Shown piece by piece: positions 1 to 8,102 of a DNA stretch of 32,701 nucleotides. Position 1 is the stretch's first letter; each line of letters starts with the position of its first letter. The translations under genes and the position numbers were made by a program. The DNA is from JAEUIE01 sp035430005 (GTDB lineage Bacteria > Planctomycetota > Planctomycetia > Gemmatales > HRBIN36), in the NCBI GenBank assembly GCA_035430005.1, contig DAOMFV010000052.1:1-32701 (forward strand), given 5' to 3'. The notes under the pieces are model-generated. The model was not told where the DNA came from. It did not search any database and was given only the letters and a program-made list of their open reading frames with translations.

Positions 1-35
1 AGCTTGCTTTGTCTAACTTTGTCTAACACTCTTCA

Positions 36-80
36 CCAGGCCCTCCTGGGCCTGGCTAACACCGACTGCTCCTTCGGAGC
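36..80. other. two small hairpins upstream of pyrD
   Basis: CCAGGCCC/GGGCCTGG (36-55, loop TCCT) is followed by GCTC/GAGC with loop CTTCG (68-80). Before them TTTGTCTAAC is repeated in tandem (8-27). They may be the terminator of an upstream gene outside the window or part of the pyrD leader. No T-run follows, so the role is open. No ribosome binding site is evident before the pyrD ATG. Confidence 0.35.
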
Positions 81-148
81 AACATGACCTCAAACGATAT
101 TACTTCCAACTCGCTGGGTTCTACGTCGCTGCCACTTAGAATGAACAA

Positions 149-1213
149 ATGCCCTGGCATTCACCGTTTCTATCTCTGGTCCGTCAACTTCCCCCCGAAA
201 CGGCCCACGCTGTCGGCCTGAGCATGCTGAAACTCCCCCTCCGCTGGGCGAAGACGGTTGATGATCCCTTCACCTGGCAGGGGCTGACCTTCCGCAATCG
301 TATCGGCATCGCGGCGGGGTTCGACAAAAACGCCGTCGCCCTGCGTGGCCTGGAACGGCTCGGCGTCGGGTTTGTGGAAGTGGGCACCATCCTCGTCGAA
401 CCGTGGGCAGGCAATCCCGATCGACCACGCCTCGAACGGCTCTACAAGACCAAAGGCATCTGGAACAAGCTCGGCTTCCCCAACGAGGGAATGACGATCA
501 TCGCTGAACGTCTCAAGCGATTTCCACGATCCAAGCGGCAGGGCATGCTCGTCGCCTGCAACATCGGGCCACACCCAGGGCATCTCAAGACCTGCGAAAA
601 ACCCGAAAGTTATCTGGAACTCACCCGGAACGAACTGATCCAGCTCATCGGGAAGCTGCACACCGAAACCGATTTCTTCGTCATCAACCTGAGTTCGCCT
701 AATACTGCTGGCCTGCGTGGACTCTTAAGCGATCCCCGGTTGACGACCGATCTCATCGTGCCGGTGCGGGAGGAGCTCAAGTCGCTGGCATCCGCACAAG
801 AACGAGCAATTCCACTGCTCATGAAGCTGCCGCCCGATGATCCTGAAAAGAAACCCTGGTCAGCAGAATCGCTGCGAACACTGGTCACGCCGATTCTGGA
901 AAAGAAAGCTTGCGATGGCTTCGTGGCGGTGAACACTTCCACCCGCTTGACCCAGGCCATGCTCGAGCGAGACGCCGGCGGTGTTTCCGGGGGGCCACTG
1001 CTGCCTATCGCCGTCGATACCATTCGCCTGTTGCGATCCATCATCGGCCCGGAGATGCTCATCATCGGTTGTGGCGGAATTACCCAACCGGGCGATGCGG
1101 TGCTATTGACCAAGGCAGGCGCGGAACTCGTCGAACTCTACAGCGGCATGATCTACGCCGGCCCCAGGCTGCCTGCTCAGTGTGCTCACATGCTGAAGGA
1201 GAACCGGGCATGA
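149..1213 (+). CDS. pyrD: dihydroorotate dehydrogenase (quinone), class 2
   Basis: This enzyme oxidises dihydroorotate to orotate in pyrimidine synthesis and passes electrons to membrane quinone. The 354-residue length fits class 2. Visible family motifs are GFDKNA in the N-terminal FMN region, NLSSPNTAGLR, which carries the serine that acts as catalytic base in class 2 enzymes, NTS near residue 265, the GGVSGGPL loop and the C-terminal GCGGI phosphate-binding segment. The N-terminal helices (PETAHAVGLSML) correspond to the membrane/quinone-binding extension. The next gene starts at the ATGA overlapping this stop codon, so the two are probably translated together. No clear Shine-Dalgarno sequence precedes the chosen ATG. 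I see no better start, because the N-terminal extension begins here. Confidence 0.95.
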   Translation: MPWHSPFLSLVRQLPPETAHAVGLSMLKLPLRWAKTVDDPFTWQGLTFRNRIGIAAGFDKNAVALRGLERLGVGFVEVGTILVEPWAGNPDRPRLERLYKTKGIWNKLGFPNEGMTIIAERLKRFPRSKRQGMLVACNIGPHPGHLKTCEKPESYLELTRNELIQLIGKLHTETDFFVINLSSPNTAGLRGLLSDPRLTTDLIVPVREELKSLASAQERAIPLLMKLPPDDPEKKPWSAESLRTLVTPILEKKACDGFVAVNTSTRLTQAMLERDAGGVSGGPLLPIAVDTIRLLRSIIGPEMLIIGCGGITQPGDAVLLTKAGAELVELYSGMIYAGPRLPAQCAHMLKENRA

Positions 1214-2196
1214 ACGTGCTGACGAAAACGGTTCAAGGCAAGACGCTTCGCTACACCCGCCTGGGCCTGGGGCTCGCCGCGCTGGGGCGACCCGGTTACA
1301 TGACACTGGGGCATGCTGAGGATTTGCCGGCGGAACGCACCCAGGAGGCGATGCTGCATCATGCGATCACCGTGCTCGATGCCGCCTGGGCAGCCGGGGT
1401 ACGCTACTACGATGTCGCCAGGTCTTACGGGGCAGGGGAACTCTTCCTCAACACCTGGCTGCGCATCCGCAACATCGATCCCAGCGAAGTTACGGTCGGC
1501 TCCAAGTGGGGCTACACCTACACCGCCGACTGGAAAGTGAATGCCGAGCAGCATGAAGTGAAGGATCACAGCCTCGCCACATTACGTCGGCAGATCGGCG
1601 AAAGCTCCACGTTATTAGGCAACTGGCTGAAGCTCTACCAGATACATTCCGCCACGCTGGAAAGCGGCGTGCTTAACAAGTCCGACGTGCTCGATGAGCT
1701 GGCCCGCCAGCGCGATGGCGGACTGATCATTGGTCTCTCCGTAAGCGGCGTACAACAGGCAGCCATCCTTGAGAAAGCCATGACCCTTGTTCGAGGCGGC
1801 TCACCGCTGTTTGGCAGCGTCCAGGCTACCTGGAACCTGCTGGAACGTTCCGCCGGCCCCATGCTGGCCCAGGCTCATCGCCAGGGCTGGCTGGTCATCA
1901 TCAAGGAGGGCTTGGCCAATGGCAGACTGACCAGCAGAGGGCTGCCTGACGATTCGCCTTTGAAACATCTCAGTCAACAGCAGCAGTTGCCAATCGATGC
2001 CCTGGCGTTATCAGCCATCGTCGCGCAGCCCTGGGCAGACATCGTCCTCTCAGGAGCAGCTACGGTGCCACATCTCCTGAGCAATCTGAAAGCGGACAAG
2101 ACATCGTTCGCTAGTTCCAAAGAAGTGGAAATGGACGAGATAAAAATAGAACCTGAAATGTATTGGCAACAACGCAGCAGGCTGATCTGGAACTAG
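1210..2196 (+). CDS. aldo/keto reductase family protein
   Basis: Predicted 328-residue NAD(P)H-dependent oxidoreductase of the aldo/keto reductase fold. The start is the ATG in ATGA overlapping the pyrD stop. An in-frame opening continues upstream inside pyrD but is only the shadow of that gene. The expected catalytic tetrad is recognisable: Asp and Tyr in YYDVARSYG, Lys in GSKWGY, and His in YQIHS. The C-terminal part (DIVLSGAATVPHLLSNL) matches the usual cofactor-binding end, GASTVEQLEENL-like in relatives. The substrate cannot be predicted. Homologues of this subgroup resemble galactose- or pyridoxal-type dehydrogenases, but that is only a family-level impression. Co-transcription with pyrD is likely; a functional link is not evident. 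Confidence 0.88.
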   Translation: MNVLTKTVQGKTLRYTRLGLGLAALGRPGYMTLGHAEDLPAERTQEAMLHHAITVLDAAWAAGVRYYDVARSYGAGELFLNTWLRIRNIDPSEVTVGSKWGYTYTADWKVNAEQHEVKDHSLATLRRQIGESSTLLGNWLKLYQIHSATLESGVLNKSDVLDELARQRDGGLIIGLSVSGVQQAAILEKAMTLVRGGSPLFGSVQATWNLLERSAGPMLAQAHRQGWLVIIKEGLANGRLTSRGLPDDSPLKHLSQQQQLPIDALALSAIVAQPWADIVLSGAATVPHLLSNLKADKTSFASSKEVEMDEIKIEPEMYWQQRSRLIWN

Positions 2197-2214
2197 CAGA
2201 GACGAAAATGAAGA

Positions 2215-2240
2215 ATGGCGAAGTAAGGGTACCTCGCCAT
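2215..2240. terminator. hairpin between convergent genes
   Basis: ATGGCGA (2215-2221) pairs with TCGCCAT (2234-2240), and GTA/TAC extends the stem inside a single mismatch around an AGGG loop. It sits between the ends of the aldo/keto reductase gene and the small lipoprotein gene. No T-run follows on either strand, so it is only terminator-like. Confidence 0.4.
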
Positions 2241-2264
2241 CAAAGCAATCAGCAACGTAGTCGA

Positions 2265-2423
2265 TCATTTCTTGGGCGGAGTGGTGTTGGTTTTGCCAGC
2301 ACCTAAGCCCATGCCACGGACATCGCCTGGTTTCAAAGCAGCCACTGTTTCCTTTGGTATCACGATGGCATCTGACTTCCCACATCCGGCCATCAGAACA
2401 CAGAAACAGATTGAAAGTAGCAT
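2265..2423 (-). CDS. small putative lipoprotein
   Basis: A 52-residue protein beginning with a hydrophobic stretch that ends in the lipobox-like LMAGC, so it should be exported, cleaved before Cys and lipid-anchored. The rest (KSDAIVIPKETVAALKPGDV and a Lys/Thr/Pro-rich tail) matches no family I know. The ATG at 2423 was preferred to an in-frame ATG at 2474 because it places the signal peptide at the N-terminus; neither has a convincing ribosome binding site. Small lipoproteins of this kind often follow DUF1559 genes in planctomycetes, and one lies directly upstream here. A hairpin at 2498-2523 separates the two, so this gene may be expressed only by read-through or from its own promoter. Confidence 0.7.
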   Translation of the reverse strand: MLLSICFCVLMAGCGKSDAIVIPKETVAALKPGDVRGMGLGAGKTNTTPPKK

Positions 2424-2497
2424 GTAACGCACGTCAAGGTCTCCAGTGAAGTAACATTTCGGAGGTCGGCCCAACGGAAAAGCTAACTGAGAAAGAA

Positions 2498-2523
2498 ACG
2501 AGCGGTTACTGGTAACCGCTCGT
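2498..2523 (-). terminator. Rho-independent-like terminator after the DUF1559 gene
   Basis: A perfect 12-bp stem (ACGAGCGGTTAC with GTAACCGCTCGT, 2-nt loop in the DNA) lies 17 bases beyond the DUF1559 stop codon. On the minus strand it is followed by TTCTTTCTC, a pyrimidine/T-rich tail. It would end or attenuate transcription before the small lipoprotein gene. Confidence 0.7.
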
Positions 2524-2540
2524 CGTAGAGGAAGATAGGT

Positions 2541-3758
2541 TTATTCGATGATGGAGGACGGATCGAGGTTGTACCCATCATTCCTGCCAATCATCTGCAT
2601 CAGCACGAACCAGTCATTAGAGAGTGGTGCAGATGGAGAGGGAGGGAGGCCACCCTGGAAGAAATTGGTAGCGCCATACCTGACGGTGGCCACGTGTCCA
2701 TCACAGAAGGCGGCGTTGATACCAGCGACATGACGGCTGCTTGCATGGTAAGGAGTATTGAGGTAAGGGGTAGCGACATCGCTTCGGTCAACGCCGCGGG
2801 CAAGTCCTAAAGCCATGCCGGCGGAACCTGTTCCCATCCAGGTAAGGCGATAGCAAAGTTGACCTTGCCAATTGCCTCCCAGAGCTTCCACCAAACCAAT
2901 AGTATTGGATGAGCCGTCCAGAACGGCCAACTGGCCCAATGTCAACTGGCCTCGATTAAGAAACACGCCTTCAAAGGTTCCCCAAGTGGCTCCTGGAGCG
3001 ATAGTGGGGAAAAACAAGTTAATAAGATTGGGGGTTCCGCTTAAACCACGGCCCAATGCTCCTGAAACACCGGCGTAGTTGGTAACGCCAAAGAGTTGAG
3101 CTGCGGGGGTATTAGTAACTGCTGCATCCATGTGCGCAGTAGGATCAAACTCAGAGTCCGGAGAATTGTGTGTAAAGTTGGTTGCCATTACCACGTTATT
3201 GGCGGCGGTTACACCACCTGGAGGGGGGAAGCCCATTCCAATACTATCCACCATGTTGTCGCTGGGGCACAGGAAATACTTGATTCTGGCGGTGGCGGCA
3301 GTAGTACAGGATGAATTCATCCACCATGCCCGACCCATCTGGTTCAAGTTAAAGACGATGTCAACATCGGTAATAGTCAGCTTCTGAAAGAACTGCTTGT
3401 AGATATTGTCACCTTCCAGGTAAGGCAGGAGAATGGCCAGTAACCCAATGTGAGGGCCATTTCCAACAGGAGGACCGACTACGTCATCAGGGATAATACT
3501 TGAGGTAACAGGCATCGGGCCATACTGGCCTGGTGGCAGTTGGAGGAAGTCATTATGATAATTGTGGGCCGCGAGCATGATTTGTTTCATGTTGGATGCA
3601 CAAAGCATCTTATTTGCCGCTTCGCGAACCTTTTGAATGGCAGGCAACAGCATTGCCATCAACAGCGCGATAATGGCTATCACGACCAGTAGTTCAATGA
3701 GCGTAAAGCCCACTCGCCTTGACTGAAGACAAGGACGACGACATAACAACCTCTGCAT
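2541..3758 (-). CDS. DUF1559 family protein with type IV pilin-like N-terminus
   Basis: A 405-residue planctomycete-type protein. Residues about 16-45 form a prepilin cleavage/methylation signal: a basic leader, then G before FTLIE and a hydrophobic helix (LLVVIAIIALLMAMLLP). The DUF1559 domain follows, with the expected early CASNMKQ and HNYH segments and the terminal H-X9-DG signature (HVAGINAAFCDG). Such proteins are thought to be assembled or anchored at the cytoplasmic membrane through the pilin helix. Their function is unknown and genomes of this phylum carry many paralogues. A good ribosome binding site (GGGAGGA) precedes the ATG. The 5' leader contains overlapping inverted repeats (3806-3863). 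A terminator-like hairpin follows the stop. Confidence 0.95.
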   Translation of the reverse strand: MQRLLCRRPCLQSRRVGFTLIELLVVIAIIALLMAMLLPAIQKVREAANKMLCASNMKQIMLAAHNYHNDFLQLPPGQYGPMPVTSSIIPDDVVGPPVGNGPHIGLLAILLPYLEGDNIYKQFFQKLTITDVDIVFNLNQMGRAWWMNSSCTTAATARIKYFLCPSDNMVDSIGMGFPPPGGVTAANNVVMATNFTHNSPDSEFDPTAHMDAAVTNTPAAQLFGVTNYAGVSGALGRGLSGTPNLINLFFPTIAPGATWGTFEGVFLNRGQLTLGQLAVLDGSSNTIGLVEALGGNWQGQLCYRLTWMGTGSAGMALGLARGVDRSDVATPYLNTPYHASSRHVAGINAAFCDGHVATVRYGATNFFQGGLPPSPSAPLSNDWFVLMQMIGRNDGYNLDPSSIIE

Positions 3759-3805
3759 AACCTATTCCTCCCAGCGAAATGGAGAGTCCGAGACTGCTCA
3801 GATGT

Positions 3806-3863
3806 TGGCCACGGTTTTGCATGAAGAGACTACAATGCCGGGTTGCCGTGGCCACTTGGCAAC
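3806..3863 (-). promoter_or_regulatory. competing inverted repeats in the leader of the DUF1559 gene
   Basis: TGGCCACGG (3806-3814) is complementary to CCGTGGCCA (3846-3854). A second stem, GTTGCC (3843-3848) with GGCAAC (3858-3863), uses overlapping bases, so the two foldings exclude each other. The region lies 48-105 bases upstream of the DUF1559 ATG. A regulatory leader is an inference from the pairing only. Confidence 0.3.
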
Positions 3864-3923
3864 ACACCAAGCTGAACATCCAGCTACTCGTTTTTAACAC
3901 CCCACAATAATGATAGCAAGTGC

Positions 3924-3974
3924 TTTTGCGAATAAAGTAGCAAAAAGATTAAAACCCTTTTTTTTTTTTTTTTT
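3924..3974. other. AT-rich divergent intergenic segment with a 17-T tract
   Basis: TTTTGC (3924-3929) and GCAAAA (3940-3945) form an inverted repeat. A run of 17 T follows at 3958-3974, about 40 bases upstream of the molybdopterin oxidoreductase start. The area must hold the promoters of both divergent genes, but no clear -35/-10 pair can be assigned. Homopolymer runs of this length are prone to slippage and to sequencing error. Confidence 0.5.
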
Positions 3975-4015
3975 GTTAAGAAAGTATGTATGTTGGCCCT
4001 CTGGAGCTTTTTGCT

Positions 4016-6181
4016 ATGCCTCAAGTGCGACTTCCTTTGGGACAAGAAATCAGCAGGCATCGATCAGTGTGCCCGCATGATTGCCCTGATACCTGCGGAA
4101 TGACTGTCGCCGTCAGCGATGGTCGAGCTGTCGATTTGCGTGGCGATAAAGAGCATCCGTTCACCAAAGGCTTTCTCTGCGTCAAAGTCAATCGCTACCT
4201 CGAAAGAGTCTACCATCCTGACCGTCTTCAGTATCCACTTAAGCGTGTCGGCAGCAAAGGCGAGGGCAAGTTCACTCGAATCTCGTGGGAAGAGGCGATA
4301 GCTACCATCTCTGAGAGGTTTCTCACCATCGCCCGCTCGGTTGACGGGCCGCAGTCAATTCTGCCCTACAGTTATGCCGGCACGATGGGACAGATTCAGG
4401 GTAACAGTCTGGATCGCCGTTTCTTCCATTGCCTGGGAGCGTCACTGCTTGACCGCACCATCTGTGCCACCGCCGGTTCTGTCGGCAGCAACATGACCCT
4501 GGGCACACGGGCAGCCCTTGATCCCGAAACCGTGGCTCGCAGCAAGTACATCATCAACTGGGGATCGAACACCAGCGTCACCAACATGCACCTCTGGTCT
4601 ATCATGCATCAGGCGCGTAAGCACGGTGCCAGGATCATCACCATCGATCCCTTCCGCAGCAAAACGGCTGGGCACAGCGACTGGTGGATTCCCATTCGCC
4701 CCGGCACCGACGCGGCCCTGGCCCTGGGCATGATGCATCTGATTTTCAAGAATAACTGGCACGATGAAGCCTATCTGCAACAGTATTGTTTAGGAGCGGA
4801 TCAACTTCGTGATCGAGTGGAACGAGACTACTCGCCCGACAAGGTTTCACACATCACCGGCATACCCGTCCCCGATCTGGAACGATTGACCGAAGAGTAT
4901 GCCACCACACGCCCCAGCCTGATCCGGTTGAACTACGGCTTGCAGCGCCACTATGGTGGTGGGATGGCGGTGCGAACGATCTGCGTGTTGCCAGCTGTCG
5001 TGGGTGCCTGGCGTGATGTTGGCGGTGGAGCGCTCCTGAGCACCAGTAAACTCTATGCTCTTCCGGGCCATCGGCTTGAACGTCCTGACTTGATCCCACC
5101 CGGCACTCGCACCGTGAATATGGTGCAGCTGGCTGAAGCCCTCAATGGCGAGTTACCAGGCCAGCCGATAAGAGCGCTCTACGTTTACAATTCCAATCCC
5201 GCTGCCGTCTGTCCTGATGTAGAACGAGTCTGGCGTGGCCTCGGCCGTCAGGATCTCTTCACTGTCGTGCACGAACTTTTCATGACCGACACCGCCAAGT
5301 GGGCTGATATCGTCCTGCCCGCCACGTCGCAATTAGAACATTTCGACATCCATCACTCGTATGGGCATCTATATATGCAGGTAAACGACCCGGTCATCGC
5401 TCTGCTCGGCGAGTGCAAGCCGAACACCGAAGTGTTTCGGTTGTTGGCCAGGAAGATGTCTTTGCCTTCTGACTTGTTTGAAGTCAGCGACGAGAACCTC
5501 GCCCAGGAGTTGTTGCAGTCTGAGCCGCATCCCGCCGATCAGTTTGTCACCCAAGACGCAAAGCCTCATGGTGCGGAGCATCCCCTTCGAGGAATCACAC
5601 TGGAGCGATTGCGAACTGAAGGCCCCGTGCGTCTGAATGTACCCTGGGAATATGCTCCCTTCGCCGAGGGCTACTTCCCGACCACTTCGGGCAAGTGTGA
5701 AATCTACAGCAGTACCCTGGCAGCCATGGGGATCGATCCGCTTCCTACCTACACCCCTCCCGCTGAGGATCCGTTAACCCGTCCGGAGATGGCCCAGCGT
5801 TTTCCTCTCCAGATGGTCTCGCCACCCCAGCCGTCATTCCTTAACTCGTCGTTCGTTAACGTGCAAAGCCTGCGTCGAGACGAGGGGGAACCGACTGTCA
5901 TCATGAATACCCTTGATGCCGCGGCACGCCAGATTCAGACCGGCAATTGGGTCGAAGTCCACAACGATCGTGGCCGATTTACCGCCAAAGCGGCGGTAGG
6001 CGACGAAGTGAAGCGTGGAGCCATCGTTTCGCAGGGTATTTGGTGGCGCGAATTCACAATCGACGGCAAGAATGTGAACGTGACCACCTCCACCGTCGTA
6101 ACAGATTTAGGTGGTGGGGCGACGTTCTTCGATAACCTCGTCGAAGTAAGAAAAACGATGGTGCCGACTCGACCGAAGTGA
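4016..6181 (+). CDS. molybdopterin-dependent oxidoreductase, 4Fe-4S containing
   Basis: Large-subunit-type protein of the DMSO reductase superfamily, 721 residues from the ATG at 4016. That start has GGAG nine bases upstream; an in-frame ATG at 3986 has none and would add ten residues. The N-terminal [4Fe-4S] motif is Cys19-X3-Cys23-X3-Cys27 and Cys55 (CPHDCPDTC, then GFLC). Next come the molybdopterin domain (WEEAI, INWGSN, IDPFRSKTAGHSDWWIPIRPGTDAAL) and the C-terminal dinucleotide-binding barrel (TSGKCEIYS, then NDRGRF). There is no Tat signal, so it is probably cytoplasmic. No partner electron-transfer subunit is encoded nearby, which fits the stand-alone CPHDCPDTC subgroup. The Mo ligand and the substrate cannot be assigned. 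Confidence 0.92.
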   Translation: MPQVRLPLGQEISRHRSVCPHDCPDTCGMTVAVSDGRAVDLRGDKEHPFTKGFLCVKVNRYLERVYHPDRLQYPLKRVGSKGEGKFTRISWEEAIATISERFLTIARSVDGPQSILPYSYAGTMGQIQGNSLDRRFFHCLGASLLDRTICATAGSVGSNMTLGTRAALDPETVARSKYIINWGSNTSVTNMHLWSIMHQARKHGARIITIDPFRSKTAGHSDWWIPIRPGTDAALALGMMHLIFKNNWHDEAYLQQYCLGADQLRDRVERDYSPDKVSHITGIPVPDLERLTEEYATTRPSLIRLNYGLQRHYGGGMAVRTICVLPAVVGAWRDVGGGALLSTSKLYALPGHRLERPDLIPPGTRTVNMVQLAEALNGELPGQPIRALYVYNSNPAAVCPDVERVWRGLGRQDLFTVVHELFMTDTAKWADIVLPATSQLEHFDIHHSYGHLYMQVNDPVIALLGECKPNTEVFRLLARKMSLPSDLFEVSDENLAQELLQSEPHPADQFVTQDAKPHGAEHPLRGITLERLRTEGPVRLNVPWEYAPFAEGYFPTTSGKCEIYSSTLAAMGIDPLPTYTPPAEDPLTRPEMAQRFPLQMVSPPQPSFLNSSFVNVQSLRRDEGEPTVIMNTLDAAARQIQTGNWVEVHNDRGRFTAKAAVGDEVKRGAIVSQGIWWREFTIDGKNVNVTTSTVVTDLGGGATFFDNLVEVRKTMVPTRPK

Positions 6182-6277
6182 TGATAACAATTTCACTTAC
6201 GGCTGATCTTGCTCTTCGTTCGTTGAATCATACATCAACACAGTGCAAAGAATCTATTTCAAGGAGTATCTGCAGTG

Positions 6278-7339
6278 ATGAAGCGATTCCTGTGGGTCCT
6301 GAGCCTGGCAACTCTGCTTGGGCTGACTGCGACCGTCGCCCAAGAGAAGAAAGATCAGCCTCCCGTCAAGACTCCCCCAGCGGAAGCCAAAACGACTCCC
6401 GCGGCCCCTGCTGCCGCCGGCGCTGAGGTCGATCTCGCCTGGAAGTTCACCAAAGACAAGGTGATGTACCAGAAGTTGCGTACCCTCACCGAACAGAAAA
6501 TGAAGGTGATGAACACCAACGTCGATCAGAAGCAGGAACAGGAATTCGTTTTCTCCTGGAAGGTCGAAGACGCTGACGCCAGCAAGATTGTTCTCTCGCA
6601 GAAGATCGAATCAGTCAGCATGAAGATCACCATCAGCGGCAACGAAATCAAGTTCGATTCCACGGCTAAGGATGCTCCAGACAACCCCCTGGCCAGCTTC
6701 TTTAAGCCGCTGGTTGGTTCCACATTCAAACTCACACTCGACCCCAACACCATGAAAGTAGTCAAGGTGGAAGGTCGTGAAGAGTTCGTCAAGAAGCTGA
6801 CCGATGCCAATCCCCAGATGAAGAGCCTTTTGGCCAGTATCCTCAGCGATGACCAACTCAAGCTCATGACCGAACCCGCGTTCACTATGGTGCCGGAAAA
6901 GGGCAAGAAGGTGAAGAAGGGCGACACTTGGAAGCGAGAAGGCGTCATGAAGATGGGCCCGATCGGTTCCTACAAGGCCACCTACGACTACACCCTGGAA
7001 GGGCCTGAGAAGAAGGACAATGCCACGCTGCAGAAGATTCTTCTGAAGACTACCTTGGACTATGTTGCTCCCGACGCCAAGGATGCTGCTGGTCTGCCTT
7101 TCAAGATCAACAGTGGTAATCTGACCACCAAGGAAGCCAATGGCGTGATCTACTTCGATGCTGACCTCGGCCGTGTGGCCAGTTCCCGCATGGAAGTCAA
7201 ACTGGTGGGCAAGCTCAATGTCACCGTCAGTGATCAGGCTGCTGATGTCGAACTTGAAATGACTCAGAACACTTTCACTGAAAGCTTCGACAAGAATCCG
7301 AATGATGCCCCGGTCGCTCCGACCAAGCCTGCTCAGTAA
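6278..7339 (+). CDS. secreted protein of unknown function (DUF6263-like)
   Basis: A 353-residue exported protein. It begins MKRFLWVLSLATLLGLTATVAQ, a typical signal peptide, then a short Pro/Ala/Lys/Thr-rich linker to about residue 48. The rest looks like a beta-rich domain with a repeated pattern of lysine-rich strands (LRTLTEQKMKVM, FVFSWKVEDAD, GDTWKREG, GVIYFDADLGRV). This resembles the DUF6263 proteins of planctomycetes; the assignment is from memory of pattern and is tentative. AAGGAG lies 11 bases before the ATG; a GTG directly before it is an equally possible start, adding one residue. The gene appears monocistronic and ends in a very strong terminator, which suggests substantial expression. 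Confidence 0.85.
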   Translation: MKRFLWVLSLATLLGLTATVAQEKKDQPPVKTPPAEAKTTPAAPAAAGAEVDLAWKFTKDKVMYQKLRTLTEQKMKVMNTNVDQKQEQEFVFSWKVEDADASKIVLSQKIESVSMKITISGNEIKFDSTAKDAPDNPLASFFKPLVGSTFKLTLDPNTMKVVKVEGREEFVKKLTDANPQMKSLLASILSDDQLKLMTEPAFTMVPEKGKKVKKGDTWKREGVMKMGPIGSYKATYDYTLEGPEKKDNATLQKILLKTTLDYVAPDAKDAAGLPFKINSGNLTTKEANGVIYFDADLGRVASSRMEVKLVGKLNVTVSDQAADVELEMTQNTFTESFDKNPNDAPVAPTKPAQ

Positions 7340-7362
7340 GCTTTAGCATCGTAACAAAACGC

Positions 7363-7398
7363 AAACAGCCGGGCAAGAGATTGCCCGGCTGTTTTTTT
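7363..7398 (+). terminator. strong Rho-independent terminator
   Basis: A perfect 14-bp stem (AAACAGCCGGGCAA with TTGCCCGGCTGTTT) closes a GAGA loop and runs into seven T. It lies 23 bases after the stop codon of the secreted-protein gene. Confidence 0.95.
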
Positions 7399-7414
7399 AC
7401 AACGACTCCGTCTT

Positions 7415-7476
7415 GGGAGGGCGAGGCTCCTGCCGAGCCGTTGGCGATGGCAAGCAAGCTCGACAAGAGCCTCATC
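7415..7476. repeat. GC-rich imperfect inverted repeat between convergent genes
   Basis: GAGGCTCCTGCCGAGC (7423-7438) pairs with GCTCGACAAGAGCCTC (7458-7473), 14 of 16 positions matching and the other two pairing as G-U in RNA. GGGAGGGC precedes and ATCC follows. The style matches the dispersed structured repeats elsewhere in this window, but no second copy of this sequence is present here. Confidence 0.6.
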
Positions 7477-7496
7477 CATCCATTATTATCACAATG

Positions 7497-8102
7497 TCAT
7501 CCCAGTAACGACAACGGCGCGTTGATATAGAGCAAGGCCCCCGTCTCCGACCATTGATCCACGTGATCCGAATGAGCCTCGGCGCGCTGATAATCGCCGG
7601 CCACCATGCGGGTGTCACCCACCATCAAGGTGCCTTCCAGCACCAGACATTCCTCGACGCCATCGTGATGATGACTGGGGTACTTTGCCCCGGGGGCCAC
7701 TCGCAGCAGCGCGGAGAACTTGGAACAGGCTTGGTCCAAATGCAGGAGCCTCATCGCTATGCCAGGATATGGCGTGGGGACAAAGCTGGCATCGCGCTGA
7801 TGCTGGAAGATGATACCTCCCGGCGCGACCGGAACTGTTTTAGGAATCAGCGTCTGGACAGCCACGGCACGGGGCAGTTGCTGGAGCAGACGCTCTTTCA
7901 AATCTGTAGGGAGAAACCCGGCTGGGATGGCCAGCAGCATCGCTTCGATGCCTGGCTGCAGTGACTTCCATGCTGCCTGTCCTTCCGGCCAGCCTTGGCG
8001 CAGTCGTTCCTCTACGGACCGATGCTCTTCGGGCGGCAGCGCTCCAGCTGCGTAGAGGGAGATCAGTTCATCTACAGCCTGATAGGCTGCATCGTGTTTC
8101 AT
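7497..8102 (-). CDS. ChrR-like anti-sigma factor with C-terminal cupin domain
   Basis: A 201-residue protein whose gene overlaps the ECF sigma gene by ATGA. The N-terminal helical region (about 1-75: YQAVDELISLYAAGALPPEEHRSVEERL) has the outline of an anti-sigma domain. The C-terminal part (about 110-195) is a cupin with SHHHDG at 143-148, Glu150/151, and a second His-rich stretch, HSDH, at 177-180, which could hold a metal as in ChrR. ChrR-type proteins keep an ECF factor inactive until oxidative stress. Unusually, the classic HX3CX2C zinc site of such anti-sigma domains is not present: the matching region reads HRSVEER. Zinc-independent sigma binding is therefore inferred. The function as regulator of the neighbouring sigma factor rests on gene order and architecture. 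Confidence 0.82.
   Translation of the reverse strand: MKHDAAYQAVDELISLYAAGALPPEEHRSVEERLRQGWPEGQAAWKSLQPGIEAMLLAIPAGFLPTDLKERLLQQLPRAVAVQTLIPKTVPVAPGGIIFQHQRDASFVPTPYPGIAMRLLHLDQACSKFSALLRVAPGAKYPSHHHDGVEECLVLEGTLMVGDTRMVAGDYQRAEAHSDHVDQWSETGALLYINAPLSLLG

Noticed and set aside
4016..6181. Selenocysteine or frameshift in the molybdopterin oxidoreductase
   Set aside because: The frame is uninterrupted over the full family length and no in-frame TGA is read through.
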